From Lachnospiraceae bacterium (GTDB taxonomy: Bacteria; Bacillota; Clostridia; Lachnospirales; Lachnospiraceae), in NCBI GenBank assembly GCA_017550425.1, contig JAFZPG010000040.1, forward strand, positions 1-60,715: 60,715 nucleotides of DNA. Reading direction: 5' to 3'. Within the stretch, counting starts at the first letter, position 1; every line of letters begins with the position of its first letter. A program made the position numbers and the translations under genes. Below the pieces are notes generated by a model, which saw only the letters and a list, made by a program, of their open reading frames with translations, was not told the origin of the DNA and did not search any database. Below are positions 17,769-26,867 of this stretch, in pieces.

Positions 17769-17797
17769 ATCATAACACATCAAAGGCGAATTGTCAC
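17769..17797 (-). promoter_or_regulatory. promoter of the coiled-coil gene
   Basis: On the minus strand GTGACA (17792-17797) and TATGAT (17769-17774) are 17 bases apart, each matching the consensus at five of six positions. The leader of about 90 bases shows nothing I recognise. Confidence 0.7.
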
Positions 17798-17828
17798 TAA
17801 CAAGCGTGTCGATTTTTTAAATTTCTTT

Positions 17829-19184
17829 CTATTGCTCTTCCGCAACGATCTTGTGATCGACAGAAATCTGTTCTTCCGTCAGCATGAAGTAACTCATCCA
17901 TTCGGGAGCTTCCGGATCGATCGCCAAGGTATCACACCAAGTGACATCCACATAATAGGTTCCATCCGGCAGTTTTACAACATTCCACATATGTCCTTCG
18001 GAATCGCCGGCAATTCCGGTGATCGTATCACAATACAGGTTAGCCTTTCTGCATAGATATTTAAAAGCCTTTGAATATCCCTCGCAAACAAATTTGCCCC
18101 CCATAATGCCGGAATACGGAGCCTCATTTGCAGAGTTCTTCACCGCGAAGTCATATTCATAATCGGCATTGATCGAGATCGTTTTCGCAAGATACATGTA
18201 TTTCTGGTACGCGGACATATCTTCCGTAAGTTCTGCAACGATCCTGTCAGCTTCGTCCTCAAACATCTCCATGTTGTCTTTGATCAGTTCAATGCTGTCC
18301 GAAGGTTCATCTGCCCAATAGGAACGATATTCGGAAGCCATTCCGAGCACATCGCCGTTTTCATCGTCCTGTTCGACGATCTTGAAATAGCAATCGATCT
18401 CGGGATAATCCACGCGCAGATAGCCCCAGGCACGAAGAACTTCGTCCATGGCATCACCATCTTCGTAATCTTTTACCAGATAGGAAAACTCTTCGTAGTT
18501 TTTGACCTTCTGAAGCATGTCATCGTAGAATTCTTTTTCTCTTTCCGTCATGTTCGGATGCTTACGATCTTCATAGGGTATATAACCCAGATCCAAACAC
18601 ATGCTGGTACCGTTCTGATCCGTGAGGGTGTAGCAACCTTCGTAGGTCTGCGGGAACACGATATCATCAACGTAGTTATAACACAGCGTGAGGTTTTCAT
18701 TGACCGGGATGACGATGTCCAGATAACCGTCATCGTTGGAATCGATGTTTTTGATCTCTTTTTCAAAGAACCAGTCAACATGTCCGGGTGCGGACAATGT
18801 ACTGATGCGCTCCTGAGAGTCTACATCATATGCAAAATATCCGAAATCATCTTCTGCCTTAACGGCTTCCAACACAACGGAATGGTCGTCATCGATCGTA
18901 AACGGTCCGAGATATCCTTTATCCTCCCACCATTTCTGTGCAGGAACTTCTGTTGTGGGTTCCTCCGTTGTAGGTGCTGCCGTCGTCGGTGCCTGTGTGG
19001 TCGGCGCCTCAGTCGTCGGTGCAGCCGTAGTTGCGACTGCTTCGGTTGAAGGTGCTGCGGTGGTGGTTACGGAAGCTGTGGTGTCTGCTTCCTTCGTGGG
19101 CTCGTCTTTCGTGCCTGAGCATGCCGTGATCATGAGCGCGGCCAATGCTGCGACTGCCGTTTTTGACAAATGTGACTTCTTCAT
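17829..19184 (-). CDS. lipoprotein with Thr/Pro-rich linker and transglutaminase-like domain
   Basis: A 451-residue exported protein. The N-terminus is a lipoprotein signal (MKKSHLSKTAVAALAALMIT followed by the lipidated Cys22 in ITAC). Residues about 35-85 form a linker of TTAAPTTE-type repeats. The C-terminal part has a transglutaminase-like catalytic triad: the Cys in GGKFVCEGYSKAFKYL, the His in EGHMWNVVKL and the Asp in YYVDVTWCD. Such domains act as peptidases or crosslinking enzymes on the cell surface. The middle (about 90-250) is not recognised. It lies 17 bases after coaD and may be co-transcribed. Confidence 0.85.
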   Translation of the reverse strand: MKKSHLSKTAVAALAALMITACSGTKDEPTKEADTTASVTTTAAPSTEAVATTAAPTTEAPTTQAPTTAAPTTEEPTTEVPAQKWWEDKGYLGPFTIDDDHSVVLEAVKAEDDFGYFAYDVDSQERISTLSAPGHVDWFFEKEIKNIDSNDDGYLDIVIPVNENLTLCYNYVDDIVFPQTYEGCYTLTDQNGTSMCLDLGYIPYEDRKHPNMTEREKEFYDDMLQKVKNYEEFSYLVKDYEDGDAMDEVLRAWGYLRVDYPEIDCYFKIVEQDDENGDVLGMASEYRSYWADEPSDSIELIKDNMEMFEDEADRIVAELTEDMSAYQKYMYLAKTISINADYEYDFAVKNSANEAPYSGIMGGKFVCEGYSKAFKYLCRKANLYCDTITGIAGDSEGHMWNVVKLPDGTYYVDVTWCDTLAIDPEAPEWMSYFMLTEEQISVDHKIVAEEQ

Positions 19185-19201
19185 TTTCTTGAAACTCCTT
19201 C

Positions 19202-19696
19202 TTATTTGCGCTTTCCCATTTCGCGCATTTTTGCTTCGACCCTTTTGGCGATCTCGGGGGATACGAATTTTGAGATATCACCGTCATAATATGCGACCTC
19301 GCGAACCGTGCTGGACGAAAGGTAAGCATACTGCAAACTGGTCGTAAGGAAGATCGTGTCGATCTCAGGCGCGATGATCCGGTTGGTCTGCGCCAGCTGC
19401 AATTCATATTCAAAGTCGGTGACAGCTCGCAGACCACGGATGATGGTCTGGGCCTTATACTGTTTCGCCAGGTCGACGGTCAGGCCGTTGAACGAAGTGA
19501 TCTGCACGTTCTTCAGGTCCTTCGTGACTTCACGCAGCATATCCACGCGTTCCTCGGCAGTAAACCAAGGGTTCTTTGAACTGTTATTCAAAACCGCAAC
19601 GATGAGTTTATCCACGATCTTTGCCGAACGGGATATAACATCCATATGTCCATATGTCACCGGATCAAAACTTCCGGGATAGATACCGATCTTCAT
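19202..19696 (-). CDS. coaD: phosphopantetheine adenylyltransferase CoaD
   Basis: A 164-residue enzyme that makes dephospho-CoA from phosphopantetheine and ATP. It has the nucleotidyltransferase motif [16 protein letters not shown] near the N-terminus and the second motif [18 protein letters not shown]. It follows rsmD by 11 bases, the common Firmicutes order rsmD-coaD. Confidence 0.97.
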   Translation of the reverse strand: MKIGIYPGSFDPVTYGHMDVISRSAKIVDKLIVAVLNNSSKNPWFTAEERVDMLREVTKDLKNVQITSFNGLTVDLAKQYKAQTIIRGLRAVTDFEYELQLAQTNRIIAPEIDTIFLTTSLQYAYLSSSTVREVAYYDGDISKFVSPEIAKRVEAKMREMGKRK

Positions 19697-19707
19697 AATA
19701 CTCTCCT

Positions 19708-20271
19708 TTATTCTTTCACGACCGGCCGAAAAATGATATGTCGGTTGGTCTTGTAGTTTTTCTCTTTTACGGTTTCATATCCGAGTTCTTCCACGTAGGA
19801 AAAGTCGGTAGCGAGCGAAGCTTCGACGATGATCCAGGTGTCATCCTTTAACAGGACTCCGTCTGCCAGGATCTCAAGTACTTTCTTCTCGTACTCGTGA
19901 TCGTAGGGCGGATCCATGAAGATAAAATCGAATTTACGTCCTTCGCTCTTTAAGCGGATCAGCTCGGTGAACACATCGCCGCGGACCAGCCGCGCTTTAT
20001 CTATCAGTTTGGTGAACTTCAGGTTCTCCACGATGCACTTCTGCGCTTCCGCCTTCTGCTCGATGAAATAACAGTTCCGGGCACCGCGGCTTAAGGCCTC
20101 GATCCCGATGGCGCCGCTGCCCGCAACCAGATCCAGAAAATCGGAACCGGCCAGGTATGGCTGCAAGATATTAAACAAAGTCTCCTTCGTCCGGTCGATC
20201 GTCGGCCGGGTTTCCAAGCCCTCCGGAGCCTTCAGCGGCAAATGTCTTGCCGTTCCCGCGATCACTCTCAT
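19708..20271 (-). CDS. rsmD: 16S rRNA m2G966 methyltransferase RsmD
   Basis: A 187-residue SAM-dependent methyltransferase. [18 protein letters not shown] is the family start; [20 protein letters not shown] is motif I (usually DLFAGSG); [13 protein letters not shown] is the DPPY catalytic motif IV. It modifies 16S rRNA in the 30S subunit. It lies between a SpoVB-like flippase and coaD. Confidence 0.95.
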   Translation of the reverse strand: MRVIAGTARHLPLKAPEGLETRPTIDRTKETLFNILQPYLAGSDFLDLVAGSGAIGIEALSRGARNCYFIEQKAEAQKCIVENLKFTKLIDKARLVRGDVFTELIRLKSEGRKFDFIFMDPPYDHEYEKKVLEILADGVLLKDDTWIIVEASLATDFSYVEELGYETVKEKNYKTNRHIIFRPVVKE

Positions 20272-20289
20272 GGCAATCTCCTTTAAACT

Positions 20290-21966
20290 CTACAGTAAGT
20301 GGAATCTTCTTCCGAAACGTTCAATACGTTTTCCCATCGGAAGATCCGCATATTCGTTTTCATTGATCACATGCATCTTCAGTACGCATATGAGATATGA
20401 CAGCATGCCGATGAGGACTGAAAGAAGCAAAGCAACGATCCTCGGCAAAACCTTTTGGATCCCAACGTAGGAAAAATAAACAAGAATGCCCATGATCAAC
20501 GAAGCAAACAACGGGAATAGGTAGGTCTGCTTGACCACATTCGCCGAGATCACGCTGTCCCGGTACATGATGCGGCGGATATCGATGAGGTTCAGAGCAC
20601 TCACGATCAGGCCGAATACCATATACGAGATCACGACCGCATATTCATCCAGCTCGAATACTTTGATCAAAAGCACCAGGAGTCCGGTATGGATGAGCAG
20701 GGCCAGGATCGAGTTTTTGATCGGTACGGACATGTGCCCAAGGCCGTGCAGAATCGCATTGGTAATGGAGGCCGCGGAAAATGCCACGATCGCTCCGCAA
20801 CCGTATACCAGCAATTGGGAGGCGTTGCTCGCATCCTTCGGAAACAGTACGCGGATGATCGGTGTTGCAAGAACTGCCATGCCGATCATGCACGGGAACG
20901 AGATCATCAGGGTGAACTTCTTAACGATATTGATCCGGTGCATCGCTTCTTCCGTATTCTTCACGGACGATGCCTGAGCGATCGCCGGGATCGCCGAGGA
21001 CGAAAGCGCCGTGGCGAAAGCGATCGGGATGTTTACCAGAAGAAGGTATTTTCCGGAGAAAACGCCCCATTTGCTGGCGATGATATCGTCGGTCACTGCA
21101 CGTGCGTGAAGCAACTGCGACATCAGGATATTATCGAGGAAATTGACCAGATTGAAGATGATGGCGCTGACCGTGATCGGCATCAACGTAAGCAGGATCA
21201 AACGGCTTGCGTTCGAACGGTTTAAAGTACGGTTCTTACTCTCCCGCTCACAGAGTTTGCGGAACGAAGGGTAATAAGCGCGCAAGAACAAAAGCAGAAC
21301 GATGAGTCCGGCAACTGCGCCTGCCAGAGTGCCTATGGTACCGCCGGCCGCGCCACCGGCGGCGGCGTAGGAACCGTTGGTATTCTGAAGCACCAGATCG
21401 GTCTTATGACCTTCTTTCGCCAAAAGCACGACGCCGATGATGCTGACGACCGCATTGACGATCTGCTCTACGATCTGTGAGATCGCCGTAATGACCATCG
21501 TGCCGAAGCCCTGGAAGAAACCTCGAAGGGCACTCAAAAAGCTGACTACGAAGACCGTAGGTGCCAGAATCTGGATGGAACGCTTCGCCAACGGCATGGA
21601 AAACCACTGAGCGAAACGGCCGGCTTCCAGATATAACAAAACGGAAAATATCAGTCCGAATATAAACGAAATAAAAACGGCACAGAAAAAGAGCATGCGG
21701 GCGTTCTTATACTGACGCTTTGCAATGCGCTGCGAGATCAGCCTGGAGATCGCCTGCGGCATGCTGTAAGAAGAAAGCAACAAAACGATGTTGTAGATCT
21801 GAAAGGCAGACGAATAATAACCATTGCCCTCATCTCCGATGATGTTCGTCATGGGTATGCGGTAAACGATACCGATCAGACGCACGAAGATGCCGGCAAA
21901 GGCCAAAATCGTCCCCTGCACCAACATATTGTTTTCTGCTGATTTCTGCTTAGCCATTTTACTCAT
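20290..21966 (-). CDS. SpoVB/MurJ-like polysaccharide flippase
   Basis: A 558-residue membrane protein with about fourteen transmembrane segments, of the MOP superfamily (SpoVB/RfbX/MurJ branch). The start region (VQGTILAFAGIFVRLIGIVY, RIPMTNIIGDEGNGYYSSAF) is typical of SpoVB-like proteins that move lipid-linked sugars across the membrane in envelope or spore cortex synthesis. Several SpoVB paralogues are common in clostridia, so a sporulation role is only possible. It lies 16 bases after ybeY. Confidence 0.88.
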   Translation of the reverse strand: MSKMAKQKSAENNMLVQGTILAFAGIFVRLIGIVYRIPMTNIIGDEGNGYYSSAFQIYNIVLLLSSYSMPQAISRLISQRIAKRQYKNARMLFFCAVFISFIFGLIFSVLLYLEAGRFAQWFSMPLAKRSIQILAPTVFVVSFLSALRGFFQGFGTMVITAISQIVEQIVNAVVSIIGVVLLAKEGHKTDLVLQNTNGSYAAAGGAAGGTIGTLAGAVAGLIVLLLFLRAYYPSFRKLCERESKNRTLNRSNASRLILLTLMPITVSAIIFNLVNFLDNILMSQLLHARAVTDDIIASKWGVFSGKYLLLVNIPIAFATALSSSAIPAIAQASSVKNTEEAMHRINIVKKFTLMISFPCMIGMAVLATPIIRVLFPKDASNASQLLVYGCGAIVAFSAASITNAILHGLGHMSVPIKNSILALLIHTGLLVLLIKVFELDEYAVVISYMVFGLIVSALNLIDIRRIMYRDSVISANVVKQTYLFPLFASLIMGILVYFSYVGIQKVLPRIVALLLSVLIGMLSYLICVLKMHVINENEYADLPMGKRIERFGRRFHLL

Positions 21967-21982
21967 CCATTTCCGACGCGGT

Positions 21983-22495
21983 TCAGTCCGCTAAATCGCG
22001 TGTGATACCGATCCTCTCTAAGATCGCTTCCTGGCGCTCTTCCATCAAGCGCCGTTCCGCCTCCTCCATGTGGTCGTACCCCATGAGGTGCAGCATGCTG
22101 TGGGCCACCAAAAACGCGAGTTCGCGACGCACACTGTGGCCGTATTCCTTCGCCTGGGCAAATACATGCTCGACAGAGATCATGATATCGCCGAGCATCA
22201 GCTCGCCGGTATCGGGGTGAAAGCAGTCTTCCTGCTCTTCGATGTTCGAAAAATCCGCCGGTGCATCGAAGAAGCAATTGGGAAAGGAAAGCACATCGGT
22301 CGCTTTATCCATTCCCCGAGTCTCTTTATTCACTTCATGTATATCTTCATCATCGGTCAAAACAACTTCGATATACACGTCATACTCACAGTTTCCATAG
22401 TCCAGCGCGGATTCGATCGTTTTCTCGATCACTTCGCGTGCATCAAAGGGAAATACGCTCTCATCCCCGCGCTCATAGGTAATATCTATCGTCAT
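21983..22495 (-). CDS. ybeY: rRNA maturation endoribonuclease YbeY
   Basis: A 170-residue zinc-dependent RNase for 16S rRNA 3'-end maturation and ribosome quality control. The metal-binding motif HxxxHxxGxDH is clear as HSMLHLMGYDH. It overlaps phoH by four bases (ATGA), the conserved phoH-ybeY pair of Firmicutes. Confidence 0.96.
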   Translation of the reverse strand: MTIDITYERGDESVFPFDAREVIEKTIESALDYGNCEYDVYIEVVLTDDEDIHEVNKETRGMDKATDVLSFPNCFFDAPADFSNIEEQEDCFHPDTGELMLGDIMISVEHVFAQAKEYGHSVRRELAFLVAHSMLHLMGYDHMEEAERRLMEERQEAILERIGITRDLAD

Positions 22496-23487
22496 TCTTT
22501 TGTGTGCTTCCTTCCGGTCTGCGGACCTTTCTGTGACTTTTCATATACTTCGTAAGCCTCGACGATGCGCTGTACGAGCGGATGACGAACCACATCCTGA
22601 TTGGTAAGTTCGCAGATCGAAATGCCTTCGACCTTACCGAGGATACGAAGCGCTACATCCAATCCCGAGGTTTCACCCGCAGGAAGATCCTTCTGCGTGC
22701 GGTCACCGGTCACGATGACTTTTGAACCGAAACCGATACGTGTGAGGAACATCTTCATCTGCGCCGGTGTCGTGTTCTGGGCTTCATCCAGGATGATATA
22801 GGCATTGTCCAGGGTACGACCGCGCATATAAGCGAGCGGCGCGACCTCGATCAGGCCTTTTTCCATGTTATGGGCAAATGCATCGGCGCCCATGATCTGA
22901 TACAAAGCGTCGTAGAGCGGACGCAGGTACGGATCGACTTTTTGCTGCAGGTCGCCGGGCAGGAAGCCGAGTTTCTCGCCTGCTTCGATCGCGGGACGTG
23001 TCAGGATGATGCGGCCGACCTCTCCTTCTTTAAATGCGCTGATCGCCATGGCCATAGCCAGGTAGGTCTTACCGGTTCCGGCAGGTCCTACACCGAACAC
23101 GATCATGTTCTTACGAATGCTGTCCACGTATTTCTGCTGACCCAGCGTCTTCGGTTTGATCGGTTTTCCCGCGATGGTGCGCGCAATGATATCGGTATCC
23201 ATGTCCAGCATCTTTGCTTCGTCGTTATGCGGAGCCAGTGACAACGCATAATCCACGTTCTGTTCGGTCACGACATTGCCCCGTTTTGCTAGTTCCGCCA
23301 GAGTCCCAAGCACTCGAAGCGCGTGGTCGATCTGTTCTTCGGGACCGATCACTTTTACCTCGTCGTCGCGGGCCACGATGCTGACATTCAGTTTTTTCTC
23401 TATCTTCTTGGCAAAAACATCGAACTGGCCGAACACGTTCTGTTGCTGGTCGGTCGGTATCGGAAGTTTCTTGGAAATGATTCCCAT
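22492..23487 (-). CDS. phoH: PhoH-family ATPase
   Basis: A 331-residue cytoplasmic protein with a KH-like N-terminal region (about 30-95) and a PhoH ATPase core: Walker A FGVGPAGTGKTYLAMAMA, TRPAIEAGEKLGFLPGDLQQ, Walker B YIILDEAQNTT and VTGDRTQ. It is thought to act with YbeY in RNA processing. It is the first gene of the phoH-ybeY-flippase-rsmD-coaD series and has a moderate promoter at 23538-23567. Confidence 0.95.
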   Translation of the reverse strand: MGIISKKLPIPTDQQQNVFGQFDVFAKKIEKKLNVSIVARDDEVKVIGPEEQIDHALRVLGTLAELAKRGNVVTEQNVDYALSLAPHNDEAKMLDMDTDIIARTIAGKPIKPKTLGQQKYVDSIRKNMIVFGVGPAGTGKTYLAMAMAISAFKEGEVGRIILTRPAIEAGEKLGFLPGDLQQKVDPYLRPLYDALYQIMGADAFAHNMEKGLIEVAPLAYMRGRTLDNAYIILDEAQNTTPAQMKMFLTRIGFGSKVIVTGDRTQKDLPAGETSGLDVALRILGKVEGISICELTNQDVVRHPLVQRIVEAYEVYEKSQKGPQTGRKHTKE

Positions 23488-23537
23488 CCTTTAGCTCCTG
23501 TTTATATTCATCGGGACTGCCTGTCACAGTCTTATTC

Positions 23538-23567
23538 ATTTTACCATTAAAGCACGGCTTTTGTATA
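23538..23567 (-). promoter_or_regulatory. possible promoter of phoH
   Basis: On the minus strand TATACA (23562-23567) and TAAAAT (23538-23543) are 18 bases apart, with four and five matches. It lies directly after the rpsU terminator, where a new transcription unit should begin. Confidence 0.45.
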
Positions 23568-23577
23568 CACTTTTTCA

Positions 23578-23613
23578 TAAAAATCCCCCGACAAAACCGA
23601 AATTCTGTCGGGG
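23578..23613 (-). terminator. intrinsic terminator of rpsU
   Basis: CCCCGACA (23606-23613 read on the minus strand) pairs perfectly with TGTCGGGG (23586-23593) around a 12-base loop, followed by ATTTTTATG. This is a standard Rho-independent terminator about 85 bases after the rpsU stop codon. Confidence 0.85.
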
Positions 23614-23697
23614 TCATTATTATCGTTTGCCATGCAAACCTGTATTTCACATTGCGTTGAAATACTGTAGATTGTCGTACTTACTATATCCGGAGAA

Positions 23698-23874
23698 TTA
23701 GTTATACTTACGCTTTCTGGCAGCTTCGGACTTCTTCTTACGTCTTACGCTGGGCTTCTCGTAATGTTCTCTCTTGCGAATCTCCTGCTGGATGCCGGCC
23801 TTTGCGCAATTTCTCTTAAAACGACGTAATGCACTATCCAAGCTCTCGTTCTCTTTAACGATTACGTTTGACAT
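23698..23874 (-). CDS. rpsU: 30S ribosomal protein S21 (bS21)
   Basis: A 58-residue, very basic protein starting [20 protein letters not shown] and ending ARKRKYN, standard for bS21. GGGAGG lies about eleven bases before the ATG. It is a single-gene unit between its own promoter (23939-23966) and terminator (23578-23613). Confidence 0.97.
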   Translation of the reverse strand: MSNVIVKENESLDSALRRFKRNCAKAGIQQEIRKREHYEKPSVRRKKKSEAARKRKYN

Positions 23875-23938
23875 TCTTCACCTGACCTCCCTCCGGTAGT
23901 GAATTAGAAATACCTTTCGGTAATTTCGCACGCTATAC

Positions 23939-23966
23939 ATTATATCATATTTTGCGGCCACGTCAA
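23939..23966 (-). promoter_or_regulatory. promoter of rpsU
   Basis: On the minus strand TTGACG (23961-23966) and TATAAT (23939-23944) are 16 bases apart. It lies directly after the alaS stop region. The leader is about 55-60 bases. Confidence 0.85.
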
Positions 23967-23980
23967 CCACTTTTTGAAAA

Positions 23981-26623
23981 TTATTTGATCTGGTCTTCCA
24001 AAGCCGCCTTTACAGCGTTCAGAGCGTCCTTGATACCGGCTGCGTTTTTACCGCCGGCCTGTGCCATATTCGGACGTCCGCCGCCGCCACCGCCTACGAA
24101 ACCGGCGATCGCTTTGATCAGGTTTCCTGCGTGCGCACCTGCCTTCATGGCAGCATCGGTCGCCATGGAGATCAAGTTGACCTTACCACCCTCTACAGCA
24201 CTTGCGATAACGATAACGCCTTCGCCGATCTTATCCTTCAGGTTGTCGCCGAGGTTACGAAGTTCGTTCATATCCACGCCGTCAACGTTGATCGCCAGGA
24301 GCTTCACGCCCTTGACTTCCGTTACCTGATCCATAACATCGCCCATCGCATTGTTTGCAAGTTTGCTCTTCAGGCTCTCATTTTCCGAACGAAGCGCACG
24401 GATCTCTTCCTGCATCGCCTCGATACGGCCGATCAGGTTCGCCGGGGAGGTCTTCGCAGCTGCAGCAGCTTCCTTCAGAGCCTTCTCCTGCTCCTGATAA
24501 TATTTCATCAGTCCGTTGCCGGTCAATGCTTCGATACGGCGAACGCCCGCAGCAACGCCCTGCTCGGAAATGATCTTAAACGAATTGATCACGGAAGTAT
24601 TCGATACGTGAGTACCGCCGCAGAACTCTACGGAGAAATCTCCCATGGATACGACACGTACGATCTCGCCGTATTTCTCGCCGAAGAGCATCATTGCCCC
24701 GATCTTACGTGCCTCATCGATCGGCATTTCACGGGTAACGACCTGGATCGCTTCTGCGATCTTCTCGTTAACGATCTTCTCGACCTTAGCGATCTCTTCC
24801 TCAGTCATGGCTGAGAAGTGCGTGAAGTCGAAACGAAGACGATCTTCGCCGACCAAAGAACCGGCCTGCGCAACGTGACTGCCCAGAACCATCTGCAATG
24901 CCTTCTGGAGCAAATGCGTAGCACTGTGGTTGTTACAGGTATCAAGGCGACGCTGTACATCGATCTTCATGGAGGCAGTATCGCCGACTTTGATCATACC
25001 CTTCGTGACCTTACCAACATGGCCGATCTTCTCACCCTGGAGCTGGATGGTCTCCTCAACTACAAACTCGCCATCAGCAGTTGTGATCACACCGGTATCA
25101 CCGATCTGGCCACCCTTGGTAGCATAGAAAGGCGTCTGATCCATGATGATCGTGCCATCCTGTCCGTCGGTCAATGCTTCTACGATCTCATCTTCTGTTG
25201 TCAAAGCGAGAACCTTACCCTCAGCCTCGGTCTTATCGTAGCCGATGAACTTTGATGTGATCGCAGGATCGAGGGACTGGTAGATGGTAACGTCTGCGCC
25301 GAGAAGGTTGGTCTTCTTATGAGCGGCACGCGCCTTATCCTTCTGCTCCTTCATGCAGGCATTGAAGCCTTCCTCATCCACGATGAAGCCCTTCTCCTCG
25401 AGGATCTCCTTTGTGAGATCGATCGGGAAGCCATAGGTGTCATAAAGTTTGAAGGTGTTCTCGCCGGAGAGCGTCTTCTCTCCGTTCTTATTCATCTCGT
25501 CTTCCATCTCAGCGAGGATGGTCAGTCCGAGGTCAATGGTCTTATTGAACTTATTCTCTTCTTCGGTCAGAACCTTGAAGATCATATCCTTACGTTCTTC
25601 CAGTTCCGGATATCCGTCCTTAGAAAGCGCGATAACGGTCTTAGAAAGTTCAGCCAGGAAAGTTCCCTGGATGCCGAGCAAACGGCCGTGACGGGCCGCA
25701 CGACGAAGCAGACGGCGAAGCACGTAGCCGCGACCTTCGTTCGAAGGCATGATACCGTCGGAGATCATGAAGGAACAGGAACGGATGTGGTCCGCTACGA
25801 TACGCAGGGAAACATCCTTCTTCGGATCCTCGAGATACTTGATGCCGCAAAGCTCGCTGATGCGGTCGAGCAGGTTCTTGATCGTGTCTACGGAGAAGAT
25901 GGAATCCACATCCTGTACGACAACGGCCAGACGCTCCAGGCCCATACCTGTATCGATGTTCTTTTGGGCCAGTTCGGTGTAATTGCCCTTACCGTCGTTG
26001 TTGAACTGTGAAAAAACGTTGTTCCAAACCTCGATGAAACGGTCGCAATCGCAGCCTACCGTACATCCGGGCTTACCACAACCGTACTTCTCGCCACGGT
26101 CATAGTAGATCTCAGAGCAGGGACCGCAAGGGCCTTCACCGTGCTCCCAGAAGTTATCTTCCTTACCGAAGCGGAAAATGCGATCCGCAGGGATGCCGAT
26201 CTCTTTATTCCAGATGTCAAATGCTTCATCATCATCCACGTAGATGGACGGATACAGGCGGTTCGGATCGAGGCCGACGGTCTGTGTCAAAAACTCCCAG
26301 GACCATGCGATCGCTTCATGCTTGAAGTAATCACCGAAGGAGAAGTTGCCGAGCATCTCGAAGAACGTACCATGACGCGCGGTCTTACCGATGTTATCGA
26401 TATCGGGTGTACGGATACACTTCTGACATGTAGTCACACGACGTCTCGGCGGACTCTCCTGTCCTGTGAAATAAGGCTTTAACGGTGCCATACCGGAATT
26501 GATGATCAATAGACTCTTGTCGTTATGTGGAACAAGAGAAAAACTTTTCATAACAAGATGGCCTTTGTTTTCGAAGAACTTCAAAAACATCTGCCGCAGT
26601 TCATTTACACCATACTTTTCCAT
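23981..26623 (-). CDS. alaS: alanyl-tRNA synthetase
   Basis: An 880-residue class II synthetase. The catalytic core begins VNELRQMFLKFFENKGH; the editing domain has the zinc ligands NNHSATHLLQ and EFCGGTHVSNT; the C-terminal DHHA1/C-Ala domain ends with a glycine-rich loop (GFVGGGGGGRPNMAQAGG). Length and order are normal. Unlike many Firmicutes alaS genes it has no T-box leader; a small membrane-protein gene lies between the promoter (26839-26867) and alaS. Confidence 0.98.
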   Translation of the reverse strand: MEKYGVNELRQMFLKFFENKGHLVMKSFSLVPHNDKSLLIINSGMAPLKPYFTGQESPPRRRVTTCQKCIRTPDIDNIGKTARHGTFFEMLGNFSFGDYFKHEAIAWSWEFLTQTVGLDPNRLYPSIYVDDDEAFDIWNKEIGIPADRIFRFGKEDNFWEHGEGPCGPCSEIYYDRGEKYGCGKPGCTVGCDCDRFIEVWNNVFSQFNNDGKGNYTELAQKNIDTGMGLERLAVVVQDVDSIFSVDTIKNLLDRISELCGIKYLEDPKKDVSLRIVADHIRSCSFMISDGIMPSNEGRGYVLRRLLRRAARHGRLLGIQGTFLAELSKTVIALSKDGYPELEERKDMIFKVLTEEENKFNKTIDLGLTILAEMEDEMNKNGEKTLSGENTFKLYDTYGFPIDLTKEILEEKGFIVDEEGFNACMKEQKDKARAAHKKTNLLGADVTIYQSLDPAITSKFIGYDKTEAEGKVLALTTEDEIVEALTDGQDGTIIMDQTPFYATKGGQIGDTGVITTADGEFVVEETIQLQGEKIGHVGKVTKGMIKVGDTASMKIDVQRRLDTCNNHSATHLLQKALQMVLGSHVAQAGSLVGEDRLRFDFTHFSAMTEEEIAKVEKIVNEKIAEAIQVVTREMPIDEARKIGAMMLFGEKYGEIVRVVSMGDFSVEFCGGTHVSNTSVINSFKIISEQGVAAGVRRIEALTGNGLMKYYQEQEKALKEAAAAAKTSPANLIGRIEAMQEEIRALRSENESLKSKLANNAMGDVMDQVTEVKGVKLLAINVDGVDMNELRNLGDNLKDKIGEGVIVIASAVEGGKVNLISMATDAAMKAGAHAGNLIKAIAGFVGGGGGGRPNMAQAGGKNAAGIKDALNAVKAALEDQIK

Positions 26624-26641
26624 GATTGAAACTCCTGAATA

Positions 26642-26779
26642 TTACTTCTCTTCTTTGGATTTCTTTGCATCTTTATGCATGCGGAATTTGGAACCGCAGA
26701 TCGCGCCGGCGACTGCAACGCCGATCAAAACGATATACTTGCAAAATTCAACGCAAAATTCATTCCAGAAAGCACTCAT
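26642..26779 (-). CDS. small single-span membrane protein upstream of alaS
   Basis: A 45-residue ORF starting MSAFWNEFCVEFCKYIVLIG and ending KDAKKSKEEK. A hydrophobic stretch (about residues 14-29) is followed by a basic, lysine-rich tail, so it should be a small inner-membrane protein with its C-terminus inside. The ribosome-binding site is weak (GGACGGTG). It is co-transcribed with alaS 18 bases further on. I do not recognise a function; a leader-peptide role is possible but its alanine content is not striking. Confidence 0.65.
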   Translation of the reverse strand: MSAFWNEFCVEFCKYIVLIGVAVAGAICGSKFRMHKDAKKSKEEK

Positions 26780-26838
26780 CGCATTTCACCGTCCTTATCC
26801 ATGATGAAGGAACGTCGTACTCTGACGTTCACTAACAA

Positions 26839-26867
26839 ATACTAGCACAGCCCCGCTTAAAATGCAA
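26839..26867 (-). promoter_or_regulatory. promoter of the small membrane-protein gene and alaS
   Basis: On the minus strand TTGCAT (26862-26867) and TAGTAT (26839-26844) are 17 bases apart. The -35 lies inside the end of rnhA. The transcript would begin with a seven-base-pair hairpin (GAACGTC/GACGTTC, 26810-26830), which may protect the 5' end. Confidence 0.65.

Noticed and set aside
23225..23650. 141-codon minus-strand frame across the phoH upstream region
   Set aside because: It runs through the rpsU terminator and the start of phoH in another frame and has no protein-like features.
26810..26830. Hairpin GAACGTC/GACGTTC as terminator of rnhA
   Set aside because: No T-run follows; its position at the predicted 5' end of the alaS message fits a leader hairpin better.
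26780..26838. T-box ahead of alaS
   Set aside because: The space before the small ORF is under 60 bases and holds only a seven-base-pair hairpin.
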